From positions 1 through 44,217 of IMG/VR virus record IMGVR_UViG_3300043433_000070: a stretch of 44,217 nucleotides of DNA; one strand, 5' to 3'. The stretch comes from a virus. The notes under the pieces are model-generated. The model saw only the letters and a list, made by a program, of their open reading frames with translations, was not told where the DNA came from and ran no database searches. Positions within the stretch are counted from its first letter, which is position 1. The number at the start of each line of letters is the position of its first letter. Of this stretch, positions 22,079 through 30,690 are shown in pieces. The translations under genes and the position numbers were made by a program.

Positions 22079-22680
22079 TATATTGCTTCTACTATTTTAA
22101 ATACTCCGTTGATTATTGATCCTATTGTATAAGGGTGCGTAATTCCAGCTGGAGTTATGATAATATCACCTCTATTTAATTGTTGTGCTACGTTTTGTAT
22201 AGGAAATGATACAGTTGACGTGTGTTCTGGCTTATTACTTAATCCAATAAGTATCATGAACTTGTTAATATGCCCGTTTACTTTAATATAATTAAAATTA
22301 TTAGCTGAATTAACTCTAGCTAATTGGATGCTTTGACCCCATGAAAATTCTAATTTATTATATTGTCTTAAATTACTTTTGTATTCTTTAGTTTTAGCGC
22401 TATAATCAACAGGCGACATAAAATGCCCATTAACATACATGTCTAAATCTGGTCTTGAATGATGTGTAAGTTCTAAAAAGTACTGAAAGAATGGCTCTTG
22501 TATTTTAGATTGAACATATTTGTTAAGTTTATCAATACTGTCTTTGGAAATTTCTTTGTAATATTGATCGTCGTTTACTTGAGCTTCTTCAAAATACGCA
22601 TCTAAATCTTTTAAAAGATTTGCCATTTCAGATTTTCCATCATTCTTAAATAATAAAATGTCAGAGTGTAATAATTCCAT
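22078..22680 (-). CDS. Hypothetical protein with cupin/2OG-oxygenase-like C-terminus
   Basis: A 200-residue protein. The C-terminal segment RGDIIITPAGITHPYTI followed by a strand FKIVEAI resembles the last strands of double-stranded beta-helix enzymes such as prolyl hydroxylases, where the His binds iron. A clear HxD motif was not found, so activity is uncertain. It overlaps the SGNH gene by one base. Sits between the 40-residue gene and SGNH in the modification cluster. Confidence 0.6.
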   Translation of the reverse strand: MELLHSDILLFKNDGKSEMANLLKDLDAYFEEAQVNDDQYYKEISKDSIDKLNKYVQSKIQEPFFQYFLELTHHSRPDLDMYVNGHFMSPVDYSAKTKEYKSNLRQYNKLEFSWGQSIQLARVNSANNFNYIKVNGHINKFMILIGLSNKPEHTSTVSFPIQNVAQQLNRGDIIITPAGITHPYTIGSIINGVFKIVEAI

Positions 22681-22682
22681 AG

Positions 22683-22805
22683 TTAAAAATTCTTATAATT
22701 AAAGGGATCTTGTTTTTTATAACGTTCTAAAGAGGCTTTAAATGCTTTCTTTTTTCTGCGTTCTGCTAATTTTACTTGAATCCAAGTTATCAATTTCTTT
22801 ATCAT
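22683..22805 (-). CDS. Small basic protein, 40 aa
   Basis: A 40-residue frame (MIKKLITWIQVKLAERRKKK...) with a short amphipathic N-terminal helix and a run of Lys/Arg. Overlaps the carbamoyltransferase stop by 4 nt and precedes the next gene by 2 nt. Likely genuine in this tight operon; function unknown. Confidence 0.5.
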   Translation of the reverse strand: MIKKLITWIQVKLAERRKKKAFKASLERYKKQDPFNYKNF

Positions 22806-24469
22806 AGTTTTGTTATATAATAGTTATTAATTACTAAAACATCCATTTCACAATCTAAAAATCTTTCAATTGCATCATGTGGTGTTGCAGTTATGGTTTG
22901 ATCTTTAAAATTAAATGAAGTATTCAAAGATATTGGAAATCCTGAAATATCACCTAATTTTTTAAGTAACTTATAGTATTTATCGTTTTGATTTTTGTTA
23001 ACTGTCTGTACTCTAGCTGAACCATCTGCGTGTGTAATAGAAGGTAATGTCCATTCTTTTTTAACTTGCATCACTTGATTCATATAAGGCACAGTGTCTT
23101 GAATTTCAAAGAATTTAGCAGCATCTTCTTCAATACACGAAGGTGCAAAAGGTCTAAAGCCTTCTCTCTTTTTAATAACTCTATTTAGTCTAGACTTCAT
23201 TTCTGGGTCCAATGGACTAGCAAGAATTGATCTATTTCCAAGAGCTCTAGCTCCAAATTCCATTCTACCTTGACACCAGCCTATAACTTTGTTTTCGTTA
23301 ATAGCTGTTGCCGTTTTTTCTATTAGTTCTTCTTCAGTCAATTCTCTTACATCAATCTCAAATTGAAAATAAGTAATAGCTGTATGAATGTCCCATAGAT
23401 TGAATTCTGAGCCTAAATATGGAGACGTATTATCTGCCGTTTTACCAGGATATGATGCTAGGCATGCACCAATAGCTGACCCTGAATCTGATGGGGCAAA
23501 GGGAACCCAAATATGTTCGAACAATCTGTAAGCTTTATTATTTGCAACTCCATTATATGCACAACCACCGCTAAGGCATAAATTATTGCTTCCGGTTTGT
23601 TCTTTTGCAAATTCTAAAATATGCATAAAAATACGTTCATATACCATTTGTACCGAGGCTGCTAAGTCTTTATGACATTGTTCCATTGGAGCATCTTTAG
23701 TTCTCGGAGCCATATTTAAATATTCACACAATGTGTCTTTGAACATGATTTTGTCTGAGTATTCCCACGTAAAATATTTTTGATCGATAGAAAATCTACC
23801 TTCTGGTAAAAGTGTAAATAAGGCAAACAATTCTGGGTAATAAACTTCTGGATTTCCATAAGGTGCTAAACCCATTACTTTATATTCACCTTCGTTTGGT
23901 TTAAAACCTAAAAATGAAGTGAATGTTGAGTAAAACATACCTAAAGAGTGCGGAAAAACTGTCTCTGAAATTTTTATTAGCTTGTCATCTTTAACTTGAG
24001 AAACTGTCATCGTATCCCACTCACCTACACCATCGATAGAAACGATTGCACAATCATCAAATGGTGAAGTCTTATATGCAAACATGACATGTGAGATGTG
24101 ATGATCTACAAGAGTAACTTTGCCATTGTAATTTAGATGTTGTTCTAATAAAGCATTAACGTTGCCTTCTATTTTATGTCTCTTTAAAAATTTAATTCTA
24201 TTAAAGAATGACTTGAAAAAATGTTTGTCAAAAGTAGCAAGAACCCTTTGTTTTTTAAGCTCTGGATTTTCATACCAACAAACTTCATCAATATCTTCTA
24301 TTGTTAAATTTAAATAGTCAAATAACCACTCAATAGATTTTTTAGGAAAGCTAAAATCATGTTTAATGCCTGTAAATCTTTCTTCTTCTATTGCTGCTAA
24401 AACCTTGCCGTCTTTTACAATACATGCAGCAGAGTCATGATAAAATGCTGAAATACCTAACTGTATCAT
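22802..24469 (-). CDS. NodU/CmcH-type carbamoyltransferase
   Basis: A full-length 555-residue enzyme. The N-terminal Kae1-like domain shows LGISAFYHDSAACIV (3-17), EEERFTGIKH, HHISHVMFAY with metal His, IVSIDGVGEWDT and LSGGCAYNGVANN. The C-terminal carbamoyl-phosphate domain shows GWCQGRMEFGARALGNRSIL and FRPFAPSCIEED. The family carbamoylates hydroxyl groups of sugars, antibiotics or, in some phages, 5-hydroxymethylcytosine in DNA. The neighbours (SGNH, GT25, cupin) favour a sugar or glycan substrate, while thymidylate synthase nearby keeps DNA modification open. Confidence 0.95.
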   Translation of the reverse strand: MIQLGISAFYHDSAACIVKDGKVLAAIEEERFTGIKHDFSFPKKSIEWLFDYLNLTIEDIDEVCWYENPELKKQRVLATFDKHFFKSFFNRIKFLKRHKIEGNVNALLEQHLNYNGKVTLVDHHISHVMFAYKTSPFDDCAIVSIDGVGEWDTMTVSQVKDDKLIKISETVFPHSLGMFYSTFTSFLGFKPNEGEYKVMGLAPYGNPEVYYPELFALFTLLPEGRFSIDQKYFTWEYSDKIMFKDTLCEYLNMAPRTKDAPMEQCHKDLAASVQMVYERIFMHILEFAKEQTGSNNLCLSGGCAYNGVANNKAYRLFEHIWVPFAPSDSGSAIGACLASYPGKTADNTSPYLGSEFNLWDIHTAITYFQFEIDVRELTEEELIEKTATAINENKVIGWCQGRMEFGARALGNRSILASPLDPEMKSRLNRVIKKREGFRPFAPSCIEEDAAKFFEIQDTVPYMNQVMQVKKEWTLPSITHADGSARVQTVNKNQNDKYYKLLKKLGDISGFPISLNTSFNFKDQTITATPHDAIERFLDCEMDVLVINNYYITKL

Positions 24470-25281
24470 AAATCGTAATGTTTTTTTAATTCGTTATAGT
24501 AAACTTGTGCTACAACTCTATTTCCTTCTAACGTTGCGTGAAAATCATCACATTCTCCGTTAGTTAATTGTTTTATCTGTAAATGGTTGATAATTAAAAA
24601 ATCATGAATGTGATTGATCTCTTTATCTCCAACCATTAATGCTAATCTATTCTTTAAAAACACATCTTCTTTATGTAGTTCTGGATCATTTAAAGGTTCA
24701 CCAAAAACTTTAAAATCAATGCCTTTATAATTTAGCTTACATAGAAAATTAAAAAATCTATTGTTAAGATCTTCTACCATTTTCATAGGTTCACCGAACG
24801 TATTTAACCAAGTTTCTATAAGTGGTTCTTTATTTATTATCCTTTGTGCTGTTTCGTGAGAATCTTCCCAGTACTTTCCACTGTGAGCGGATGCACAAAA
24901 TTTATCTTTTCTAATAGCATAGTCCCAATTACAGACAATATATCTGTCTAGCTCGACATCCCATAATTCAATTCTACCATAACCTGAATTTTCTAATAAA
25001 AATAAAGTGTCTTTAACTTTATCTGGATTTTTAGCCATCCATTCTTCAGTAGTTCTTATTAAATATTCAACACCAGCCCCAGGCAAAGCTAGATTATAAA
25101 CTTTGATTTTAGGATCTATTTGTTTTTGTAAAAAAGCTGGCCAAGCGCAATCTTCCATTTTTGCTGGAATAGGCTCGTCCATGTGTTTTTGTATTATTGG
25201 TCTGTTGCTATTTTTATCTTCAAATCCTCCACCGGCTGTAAAAGATGTACCACAGACAAAAATGTATTTAAATGTTCTCAT
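24466..25281 (-). CDS. SGNH-hydrolase-like protein, paralogue A
   Basis: A 271-residue protein. KYIFVCGTSFTAGGGFED gives block I with Ser in GTSFT. ECAWPAFLQKQIDPKIKVY and LALPGAGVEYL give the block II Gly. FLLENSGYGRIELWD is in the block III region, and ECDDFHATLEGNRVVA provides the D..H catalytic pair. It is a close paralogue of 25863-26672. Overlaps the carbamoyltransferase start (ATGA). Likely acyl hydrolase or transferase; substrate unknown. Confidence 0.78.
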   Translation of the reverse strand: MRTFKYIFVCGTSFTAGGGFEDKNSNRPIIQKHMDEPIPAKMEDCAWPAFLQKQIDPKIKVYNLALPGAGVEYLIRTTEEWMAKNPDKVKDTLFLLENSGYGRIELWDVELDRYIVCNWDYAIRKDKFCASAHSGKYWEDSHETAQRIINKEPLIETWLNTFGEPMKMVEDLNNRFFNFLCKLNYKGIDFKVFGEPLNDPELHKEDVFLKNRLALMVGDKEINHIHDFLIINHLQIKQLTNGECDDFHATLEGNRVVAQVYYNELKKHYDL

Positions 25282-25293
25282 TGATTTATATAT

Positions 25294-25859
25294 TTAGACT
25301 AGTTTTTCATAGCCATTTGGTGCTATGTTAGATTCAAATCTATCAACTTGTATGAATATTGGTTCTTTTTCTTCTTTTACTTTAAAGCTATCATCTAGTT
25401 TTGAAAGTTCCCAATCATAAGCTTGTGTTATCTCAACTCTATTTAATCTTTTTAATAGTTTGATAGCACCTTCGACTGAAATGAAATAAGCAAAGCATGA
25501 AACTTTTTTAGCAGTTAAATTCCATATGTCAAATTCTGTAAAATCAACACTATTCCAATCTACTGATTTTACAATATCAATATCGTCTTCTATAATTAAT
25601 AGATTTGTATTGTTATCGATGCATATTGGCACATTAACATATGACTTACAAATGTAGCCTTAACTGCATCTTCATTAATATTCCAAATGTGAAAGTCTGT
25701 GGTTCTAAAAAAATGTTTATGAGAATCTGTCAGTTGATTTGGTGCAAATGCATCAAAGAATTCAAAATCTAAACCTATCTTAGATTTAATAGAATTCATC
25801 CAATCTCTTCGATCTACATCTTTTTGTAAAGACAGGACTAAAGTTTTAAAATTATTCAT
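25294..25859 (-). pseudogene. GT25-family glycosyltransferase split by a frameshift
   Basis: Two overlapping frames make one GT25 protein. The upstream frame (25859 to 25596) has LVLSLQKDVDRRDWMNSI, FEFFDAFAPNQ and VKATFVSHMLMC, the usual start of LPS-type GT25. The downstream frame (25632 to 25294) continues with TNLLIIEDDIDIV, the donor-site EDD, then a C-terminal domain. The switch falls at about 25615-25632 and requires a -1 step. No canonical slippery heptamer is present, so it is a frameshift mutation, a sequencing error, or unusual recoding. Confidence 0.7.
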
Positions 25860-25862
25860 TGT

Positions 25863-26672
25863 TTATAAAATATAATTTGACTTTAGTTGAGTATAAAATT
25901 GATTGGCAATTTCTTTATTACCAGATAATGACCCATGAAAATCTGGATATTCACCTTTGGTTATATGTTTTATTTGTAACTTTTCTTTTTCTAAGAAGTC
26001 TAAAATGCCTTCAGTTTCCCTTTTACGAGAATCATAAAGCTTTAATCTGTTGTTTTGTACTATAGCATCTTCATTGAGCGTTGGATCCCAAAATGCATCA
26101 CCAAATATTTTAAAATCTATGTTTTTGTATTTTAATTTACATAGAAAATCAAAGAAATTAGATTGTATTTTTTCAACAAAATAAGTAGGTTCCACGTATC
26201 TGTTAAAAAAAGTTGAAACTAATTCTTCTCCAGTTGCCATTTTTTCTGTATTAGATTTAGGCTCTCTGTCATAAATACCTGAATGAATTGAAATTATTGA
26301 GTTTCTTTTATCAAAACCGTAATTACAAACAACATATCTTTCAATTTCAGCATCCCATAATTCCATTCTACCATAGCCAGAAATTTCTAATAAGAACAAA
26401 GTATCTTTGACTTTATCTTTATTACTAGCGATCCATTCGTTTATGATTCTTGATTGATATTCTAAACTTGATCCAGAAAGAGCTAAATTATAAACTTTAA
26501 TTTTAGGATCTATTTGTTTTTGTAAAAAAGCAGGCCATGCACATTCTTCTATTGTAGATGGAACATGACCTTCATATTTTTTTAATACCTCAATCATCGG
26601 GCTAAGCTCTGAATATCCGCCTCCGTGCGTGAACGAAGTGCCGCATACTACGATATATTTGATTGATTTCAC
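25863..26672 (-). CDS. SGNH-hydrolase-like protein, paralogue B
   Basis: A 269-residue protein with the same layout as 24466-25281: KYIVVCGTSFTHGGGYSE, ECAWPAFLQKQIDPKIKVY, LALSGSSLEYQ, FLLEISGYGRMELWD and EYPDFHGSLSGNKEIA. The catalytic Ser (GTSFT) and Asp/His (DFH) are retained. The two copies flank the broken glycosyltransferase, so the region duplicated locally. Function parallels that of its partner but substrate may differ. Confidence 0.78.
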   Translation of the reverse strand: MKSIKYIVVCGTSFTHGGGYSELSPMIEVLKKYEGHVPSTIEECAWPAFLQKQIDPKIKVYNLALSGSSLEYQSRIINEWIASNKDKVKDTLFLLEISGYGRMELWDAEIERYVVCNYGFDKRNSIISIHSGIYDREPKSNTEKMATGEELVSTFFNRYVEPTYFVEKIQSNFFDFLCKLKYKNIDFKIFGDAFWDPTLNEDAIVQNNRLKLYDSRKRETEGILDFLEKEKLQIKHITKGEYPDFHGSLSGNKEIANQFYTQLKSNYIL

Positions 26673-26684
26673 GTATTACTTTTT

Positions 26685-26909
26685 TTACAATTCTTTGTGT
26701 TTTATATATTGTTCCTTTAAAAGCTTACTAAAGTGAATGCCAAAAATACCAACGTTTGTAATAATGATAGGTTCGCTGTGCAATAAAGCACCATAAACTA
26801 TCCATATCAAGCATCCTAATGCATTTACTAATCTTAATGTTTTAATGTCCTTCATCATAAATGAAAGTCCAGTAATAAATGTTGCTAAGTAACCTATTGC
26901 TTGTATCAT
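26685..26909 (-). CDS. Small membrane protein, SemiSWEET/YgjV-like
   Basis: A 74-residue protein with hydrophobic helices at about 3-18, 29-45 and 48-62. The pattern GYLATFITGLSFMMKD..TLRLVNALGCLIWIVYG resembles half-SWEET or YgjV membrane proteins, which form small three-helix bundles. A role in moving a small metabolite or sugar is possible. Located between the PMI-type cupin and the SGNH paralogue. Confidence 0.65.
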   Translation of the reverse strand: MIQAIGYLATFITGLSFMMKDIKTLRLVNALGCLIWIVYGALLHSEPIIITNVGIFGIHFSKLLKEQYIKHKEL

Positions 26910-26911
26910 AT

Positions 26912-27250
26912 TTAATCTCTTAAGTAATCATCTTCTATTCTAACAATATCATCTTCTCCAAAATAAGTTCCAGTTTGAACTTCTATAAATGTTACGGGTT
27001 CATTTGTTTGATTCCATGCCCTGTGTTTAGCGCCTAATGCTATATGAATAGACTCTCCAGGGTTTCTGTAATGTTTATAATCATCTAAGACAATTGTCAA
27101 TTCACCTGACACGACGATCCAATGCTCTGTTCTTTTTTCATGATACTGATATGATAATCTTTGATTTGGATTAACAATGATCTTTTTAACTTTTGTGTTT
27201 GCTTCATCTAAAAGAACTTCATAAGTTCCCCACGGTCTTGTCTCTGTCAT
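26912..27250 (-). CDS. Phosphomannose isomerase-type cupin
   Basis: A 112-residue single cupin. RPWGTYEVLL, the QRLSYQYHEKRTEHWIVV cupin motif I with metal-binding His-Glu-His, and AKHRAWN with the second His are visible; VQTGTYFGEDDIVRIED is the hallmark end of type II phosphomannose isomerase domains (ManC C-terminal). It would interconvert mannose- and fructose-6-phosphate for a GDP-sugar. Stand-alone forms exist. Fits the sugar block. Confidence 0.88.
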   Translation of the reverse strand: MTETRPWGTYEVLLDEANTKVKKIIVNPNQRLSYQYHEKRTEHWIVVSGELTIVLDDYKHYRNPGESIHIALGAKHRAWNQTNEPVTFIEVQTGTYFGEDDIVRIEDDYLRD

Positions 27251-27253
27251 ATT

Positions 27254-28351
27254 TTAATTACTTAAAGGTGCTTTGATAGTTGGATGTGATTCATAATTGC
27301 ACAACTGAATATCTTCTTCCAACAAACATTTAAGAAAATTATCGCGTTTTAGTGATTCTAAAAATGGAATATCAGTATTCCAAAACTCGTCATTAATATT
27401 TAATGTTGGTAGTTTTATCGACCATCTAGTTATTTGTTCTTTAGCTTGTTCTAAATGATTAGAATATAAGTGAACATCGCCAAGATTTCCAATCAATTCA
27501 TCTGGAACCATATTAACTTCTTTTGCGATGATTTCTAATAAGAGTGCATAACTTGCAATATTAAATGGTAAACCTAAGAATGTATCTACACTTCGTTGAT
27601 TCCACATTAATGAGATTGATCGTTTAGGTATATTATGAAAGTCTAAAAAACCATGGTGTCTATTATCATAATCAACTGTTCCGTCTTTGGTTCTCTTTCT
27701 CATAAGGTCTAATCTCTCATCTAAACTCAACTCTCTTGTATAAACTTGAAATCCATAATGACAAGGTGGAAGAACCATTTGGTCTAATTCTCCAACATTC
27801 CATGCATTAACCATTAATCGTCTAGAATCTGGGTTTGTTTTAAGGTCGTTGATTAGATTTTGGATTTGGTCTATAGATCGGTATCTAAAACCATCACCAT
27901 CGGGGTCTGTGTTATCATAAAAGAAATTTTCACATTTTCTCCATTGCTTACCATAAATTGGACCCAGTTCTCCCCACTTCTTAACAAACTCATCATCTGT
28001 TTTAAAACGAACTAATCTGATTTTATCGATAAATTGTTCTTGAGTCAATGGTTCAGCATCTTTTGTTAATTTTAAATAATTCTTGTAAGCATCTCCATTC
28101 CAAATGTTACAACCATTATCAACCAAATACTTGATATTTGTATCACCTCGAAGGAACCATATCAATTCTGTTATGATTGATTTAAAGGGCATTTTCTTAG
28201 TTGTAAGCAATGGAAATCCTTCCGACATTTTATGACGAATTTGTCTTCCAAAGACTGAGACAGTTCCTGTTCCAGTTCTGTCACTTTTTATTACACCATT
28301 GTCAAGAATATCTTGCAAAAGTGCTTGATATTGAGTATCTATGTTATTCAT
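27254..28351 (-). CDS. thyA: Thymidylate synthase
   Basis: A 365-residue ThyA. DRTGTGTVSVFGRQIRHKM is the N-terminal signature, LVDNGCNIWNGDAY follows, LGPIYGKQWRKCEN is present, LPPCHYGFQVY holds the catalytic Cys, MWNQRSVDTFLGLPFNIASY holds the dUMP-selecting Asn (in FNIASY), and GDVHLYSNHLEQ completes the site. The retained Asn argues for true thymidylate synthase rather than dCMP hydroxymethylase. Longer than typical (264-316) because of an insertion around residues 110-130 and another near ELSLDERLDLMRKR. Methylates dUMP to dTMP with methylene-THF. Confidence 0.96.
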   Translation of the reverse strand: MNNIDTQYQALLQDILDNGVIKSDRTGTGTVSVFGRQIRHKMSEGFPLLTTKKMPFKSIITELIWFLRGDTNIKYLVDNGCNIWNGDAYKNYLKLTKDAEPLTQEQFIDKIRLVRFKTDDEFVKKWGELGPIYGKQWRKCENFFYDNTDPDGDGFRYRSIDQIQNLINDLKTNPDSRRLMVNAWNVGELDQMVLPPCHYGFQVYTRELSLDERLDLMRKRTKDGTVDYDNRHHGFLDFHNIPKRSISLMWNQRSVDTFLGLPFNIASYALLLEIIAKEVNMVPDELIGNLGDVHLYSNHLEQAKEQITRWSIKLPTLNINDEFWNTDIPFLESLKRDNFLKCLLEEDIQLCNYESHPTIKAPLSN

Positions 28352-28656
28352 TATTTTAAAATTTCAGTGTTTGGATCTATTTCAACTTCAACTTCCCATC
28401 TAGGATTTCTTTCTGTAACTAATTTGATAATTCCGTAAGCCAGGTGGTTGTATTCTGAGCTTGTCAATTTAAATGTTGCTTCTGTAACAAGTTTTCGATT
28501 GTCATAGGCAACTTCAACGCCACTTAATTTAGCAATTACAGCACCTTTATGGTAAATACTTCCGTTTTCGTATGTTAATCCTTCTGAAGAAACGTGTCTT
28601 AATTCTGAACAACTTGTTATTGCAAATATTGCAAATAATGCGATTAATTTTTTCAT
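28351..28656 (-). CDS. Small lipoprotein, 101 aa
   Basis: Signal peptide KKLIALFAIFAITSC with lipobox Cys16, then a beta-rich mature domain (EGLTYENGSIYHKGAVIA...). Likely exported and lipidated. One-base overlap with thyA (TAATG). No family recognised; superinfection exclusion is possible but unproven. Confidence 0.75.
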   Translation of the reverse strand: MKKLIALFAIFAITSCSELRHVSSEGLTYENGSIYHKGAVIAKLSGVEVAYDNRKLVTEATFKLTSSEYNHLAYGIIKLVTERNPRWEVEVEIDPNTEILK

Positions 28657-28690
28657 AGTTTTGTTTTTAATTAATTAATAATGTATACTG

Positions 28691-28780
28691 TTATAATTCC
28701 CATATACTTTTCTTTTTTCTTTTAAATCTTTTAAAAAATAGGCTGATAAAAAACCATATTGCCGCTAATACTTTTTTCAT
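28691..28780 (-). CDS. Very small membrane peptide, 29 aa
   Basis: MKKVLAAIWFFISLFFKRFK and a basic tail: a hydrophobic helix (4-16) followed by Lys/Arg. It starts 1 nt from the stop of the upstream zinc protein. Tentative, but consistent with other tiny membrane genes in the window. Confidence 0.4.
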   Translation of the reverse strand: MKKVLAAIWFFISLFFKRFKRKKKSIWEL

Positions 28781-28781
28781 A

Positions 28782-29030
28782 TTAAGACATTAAATCTGGC
28801 TCATCATCCCAATTTGTGTTAATACTCGGCTTTGATTCTATTTGTAAATCTTCAATCCAAATGTATAAATCTGTTTCTATTGGATTGGATTTACCTGGAA
28901 TGTACTCTGGATTATTAATAGTTTTCCATTTCATTCCACATCTCTTACAAGTACATTTGGTTGGCATCCAGCCAAAATTATAAGAGTAATTGTGCCCTTT
29001 AATCGAGCAAATTATTTGTTTGATTCCCAT
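28782..29030 (-). CDS. Small zinc-binding protein
   Basis: An 82-residue protein with ICSIKGHNY and CTCKRCGMKW: Cys-x4-His followed by CxCxxC, consistent with a single zinc knuckle like short phage/prophage DUF1660-type proteins. C-terminal tail is acidic. Overlaps the upstream gene by 32 nt. Function unknown. Confidence 0.7.
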   Translation of the reverse strand: MGIKQIICSIKGHNYSYNFGWMPTKCTCKRCGMKWKTINNPEYIPGKSNPIETDLYIWIEDLQIESKPSINTNWDDEPDLMS

Positions 29031-29424
29031 CTATTTCTTTTATTTTTCCAACAACTCCTTGTATTGTATTGTTTAATCTTTCTTTTTTCTTTCTGTATTC
29101 TTCGCGAATCCATTCCTCGCGACCATCTTCTAATAAAGCTTTATTTACTATCTTGTCAATTTTTCTAAAGATTTTAGCGTGAATAATATCTGGTCCTTCG
29201 TGTGATGGTGTAAAGAATAACTTTTTGGCTGTAAGTCCATCGAAGCTTAGAAAAAGCTCAACTGATCTGGAATAGATGTTTAAAATCTCTACTTGGACAT
29301 CGACATAGACAAATGGTCCAAGCTTGAGAATATATGGATTACTTCCATCTGGATTTCTAGGTTGGTCAACTGTGATTTTATAAGATCCTTTTAGGTCTTC
29401 TGCTATAAATTCTGCGTAAGTCAT
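28999..29424 (-). CDS. Hypothetical protein, 141 aa
   Basis: A 141-residue protein with a beta-rich N-terminal domain (YILKLGPFVYVDVQVEI) and a long basic helix (EWIREEYRKKKERLNN). No membrane segment. Preceded by an AT-rich stretch with TATAATAG near 29440-29460 that may be its promoter. Confidence 0.65.
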   Translation of the reverse strand: MTYAEFIAEDLKGSYKITVDQPRNPDGSNPYILKLGPFVYVDVQVEILNIYSRSVELFLSFDGLTAKKLFFTPSHEGPDIIHAKIFRKIDKIVNKALLEDGREEWIREEYRKKKERLNNTIQGVVGKIKEIDGNQTNNLLD

Positions 29425-29487
29425 ATATTTTGAATTAATAAGTTATCTATTATATTCAGAAAAAATAAAAAGTATCATGATTAGGCA

Positions 29488-29519
29488 ATAAAAAAGCCAA
29501 TCTAGATTGATTGGCTTAT
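29488..29519 (-). terminator. Rho-independent terminator after tRNA cluster
   Basis: Minus-strand hairpin AAGCCAATC/GATTGGCTT followed by TTTTTATT, just after tRNA-Arg. Confidence 0.88.
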
Positions 29520-29530
29520 GTTTTGAGTGG

Positions 29531-29602
29531 TAGCTCCAGAGAGATTCGAACTCCCAAGTCATCTTTAGAAGAGATGCATTATATCCCTTTAATTATGGAG
29601 CC
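29531..29602 (-). tRNA. tRNA-Arg (TCT)
   Basis: Acceptor GGCTCCA/TGGAGCT, anticodon arm CATCT-CTTCTAA-AGATG with TCT, T arm GGGAG-TTCGAAT-CTCTC (one weak pair). Confidence 0.92.
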
Positions 29603-29613
29603 ATAATGTTTTG

Positions 29614-29686
29614 AGCCTCCGACCGGGTTCGAACCGATGACATCAACATTACAAATGTTGCACTCTACCTGCTGAGTTACGGAGGC
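29614..29686 (-). tRNA. tRNA-Thr (TGT)
   Basis: Acceptor GCCTCCG/CGGAGGC, anticodon arm CAACA-TTTGTAA-TGTTG with TGT, T arm ATCGG-TTCGAAC-CCGGT. Confidence 0.95.
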
Positions 29687-29697
29687 ATTTAAATAGT

Positions 29698-29781
29698 ACC
29701 CAGGGCCGGACTCGAACCGGCACGGGACCTTCGTCCCAAAGGATTTTAAGTCCTTCGTGGCTACCATTACACCACCTGGGC
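29698..29781 (-). tRNA. tRNA-Leu (TAA)
   Basis: Acceptor GCCCAGG/CCTGGGT, anticodon arm AAGGA-CTTAAAA-TCCTT with TAA, long variable arm GGGAC-GAAG-GTCCC, T arm GCCGG-TTCGAGT-CCGGC. Confidence 0.95.
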
Positions 29782-29859
29782 AACATTAATATTAAAGAAC
29801 TTTCGTTGTGTATATATTACACGCAATCTTCAATTAGTTTCATTATATGCTAAAATAAT

Positions 29860-30144
29860 TTAATATTTACCAGCATTTTCTTTTACCATTACAAAAAACT
29901 TCAAAGCTTTGATACATGTTGAGTCTGCTCTTGAAATAGCTTGACTTAAATTGTTATCTATGATAGCTTCAACAAATCCACCGCCTTGTAAGATGTTATC
30001 ACGAGTCATGATAATAGAAGCAGCAATATCTACAATATGTATTCTTTCTCCTTCAGTGACTGGTTGAGCTAAACACCATTCTAAATTTTCATTTGCATAT
30101 TTTTTAGCATCCGCCTTTGCTTTTTCAAATAAGTCTAATTTCAT
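29860..30144 (-). CDS. Hypothetical protein, 94 aa
   Basis: A 94-residue helical protein starting MKLDLFEKAKADAKKYANEN. No signal peptide or known motif. Single-gene unit downstream of the promoter at 30172-30230 and upstream of the tRNA cluster, so it may be co-transcribed with the tRNAs. Confidence 0.7.
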   Translation of the reverse strand: MKLDLFEKAKADAKKYANENLEWCLAQPVTEGERIHIVDIAASIIMTRDNILQGGGFVEAIIDNNLSQAISRADSTCIKALKFFVMVKENAGKY

Positions 30145-30171
30145 AATAATAGTTTTAATCGTTTAATTATA

Positions 30172-30230
30172 AGGCTAATATACTGCTTTTTATTGACATA
30201 AAAAAATATTTAAACACTTATTTTTAAATT
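30172..30230 (-). promoter_or_regulatory. Phage promoter, minus strand
   Basis: AAATATTTTTTTATGTCAAT followed by TATATTAGCC (30174-30182) and TTATAATTAAA. This TATATTAG variant also occurs at 36841 and 38288. Confidence 0.75.
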
Positions 30231-30234
30231 ATTT

Positions 30235-30690
30235 TTACATATATGAAGTAGAAAGGTCTCGAAGATGTTTTAATAAGGCCTGATCTTCAATTCTATGAAT
30301 AACTTTCATGCCAGCTTGCTGTCTTTTAAGGCCAATTGCTGTACCACCAGATCCGAATGTAATTGTATGGGTCTTTGCAACTTTAGGATCCATTTCAAAA
30401 ATACAACCTGCAAATTGATCTTCCTTTGTTTGTAAAGGAACTGACAACCAATAAACTCGATGTGAATTCATTATTTTGTTATATTGATTCTTTGGAATTG
30501 AGAATGAATCATAATAAATCAGAGGTGCATTTGTCTTTACTTCTACATTATGACCATCAATAATCATATCTTTTTCTGAATCAAAGATATTTAAGGACTC
30601 TTCAACACTTGAGCCATTATCTCTAAAATGTTTAGCTATGATCTTTTCACCTAGCATACCTAATAAGATCTTTTTATAATCTACGACCAT
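30235..30690 (-). CDS. PD-(D/E)XK-like protein
   Basis: A 151-residue protein. MLGEKIIAKHFRDNG gives a helix Glu, and SEKDMIIDGHNVEVKTNAP gives the Asp and the ExK pair of the PD-(D/E)XK core. It is likely a nuclease or a nuclease-like nucleic-acid binder. Overlaps the upstream 103-residue gene by 17 nt and lies downstream of the RNA ligase in the same operon, so an RNA- or DNA-processing role is plausible. Confidence 0.72.
   Translation of the reverse strand: MVVDYKKILLGMLGEKIIAKHFRDNGSSVEESLNIFDSEKDMIIDGHNVEVKTNAPLIYYDSFSIPKNQYNKIMNSHRVYWLSVPLQTKEDQFAGCIFEMDPKVAKTHTITFGSGGTAIGLKRQQAGMKVIHRIEDQALLKHLRDLSTSYM

Noticed and set aside
27254-28351. dCMP or dUMP hydroxymethylase instead of thymidylate synthase
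   Set aside because: FNIASY keeps the Asn that selects dUMP, and the motifs are of ThyA type. Hydroxymethylation cannot be excluded by motif alone but is less likely.
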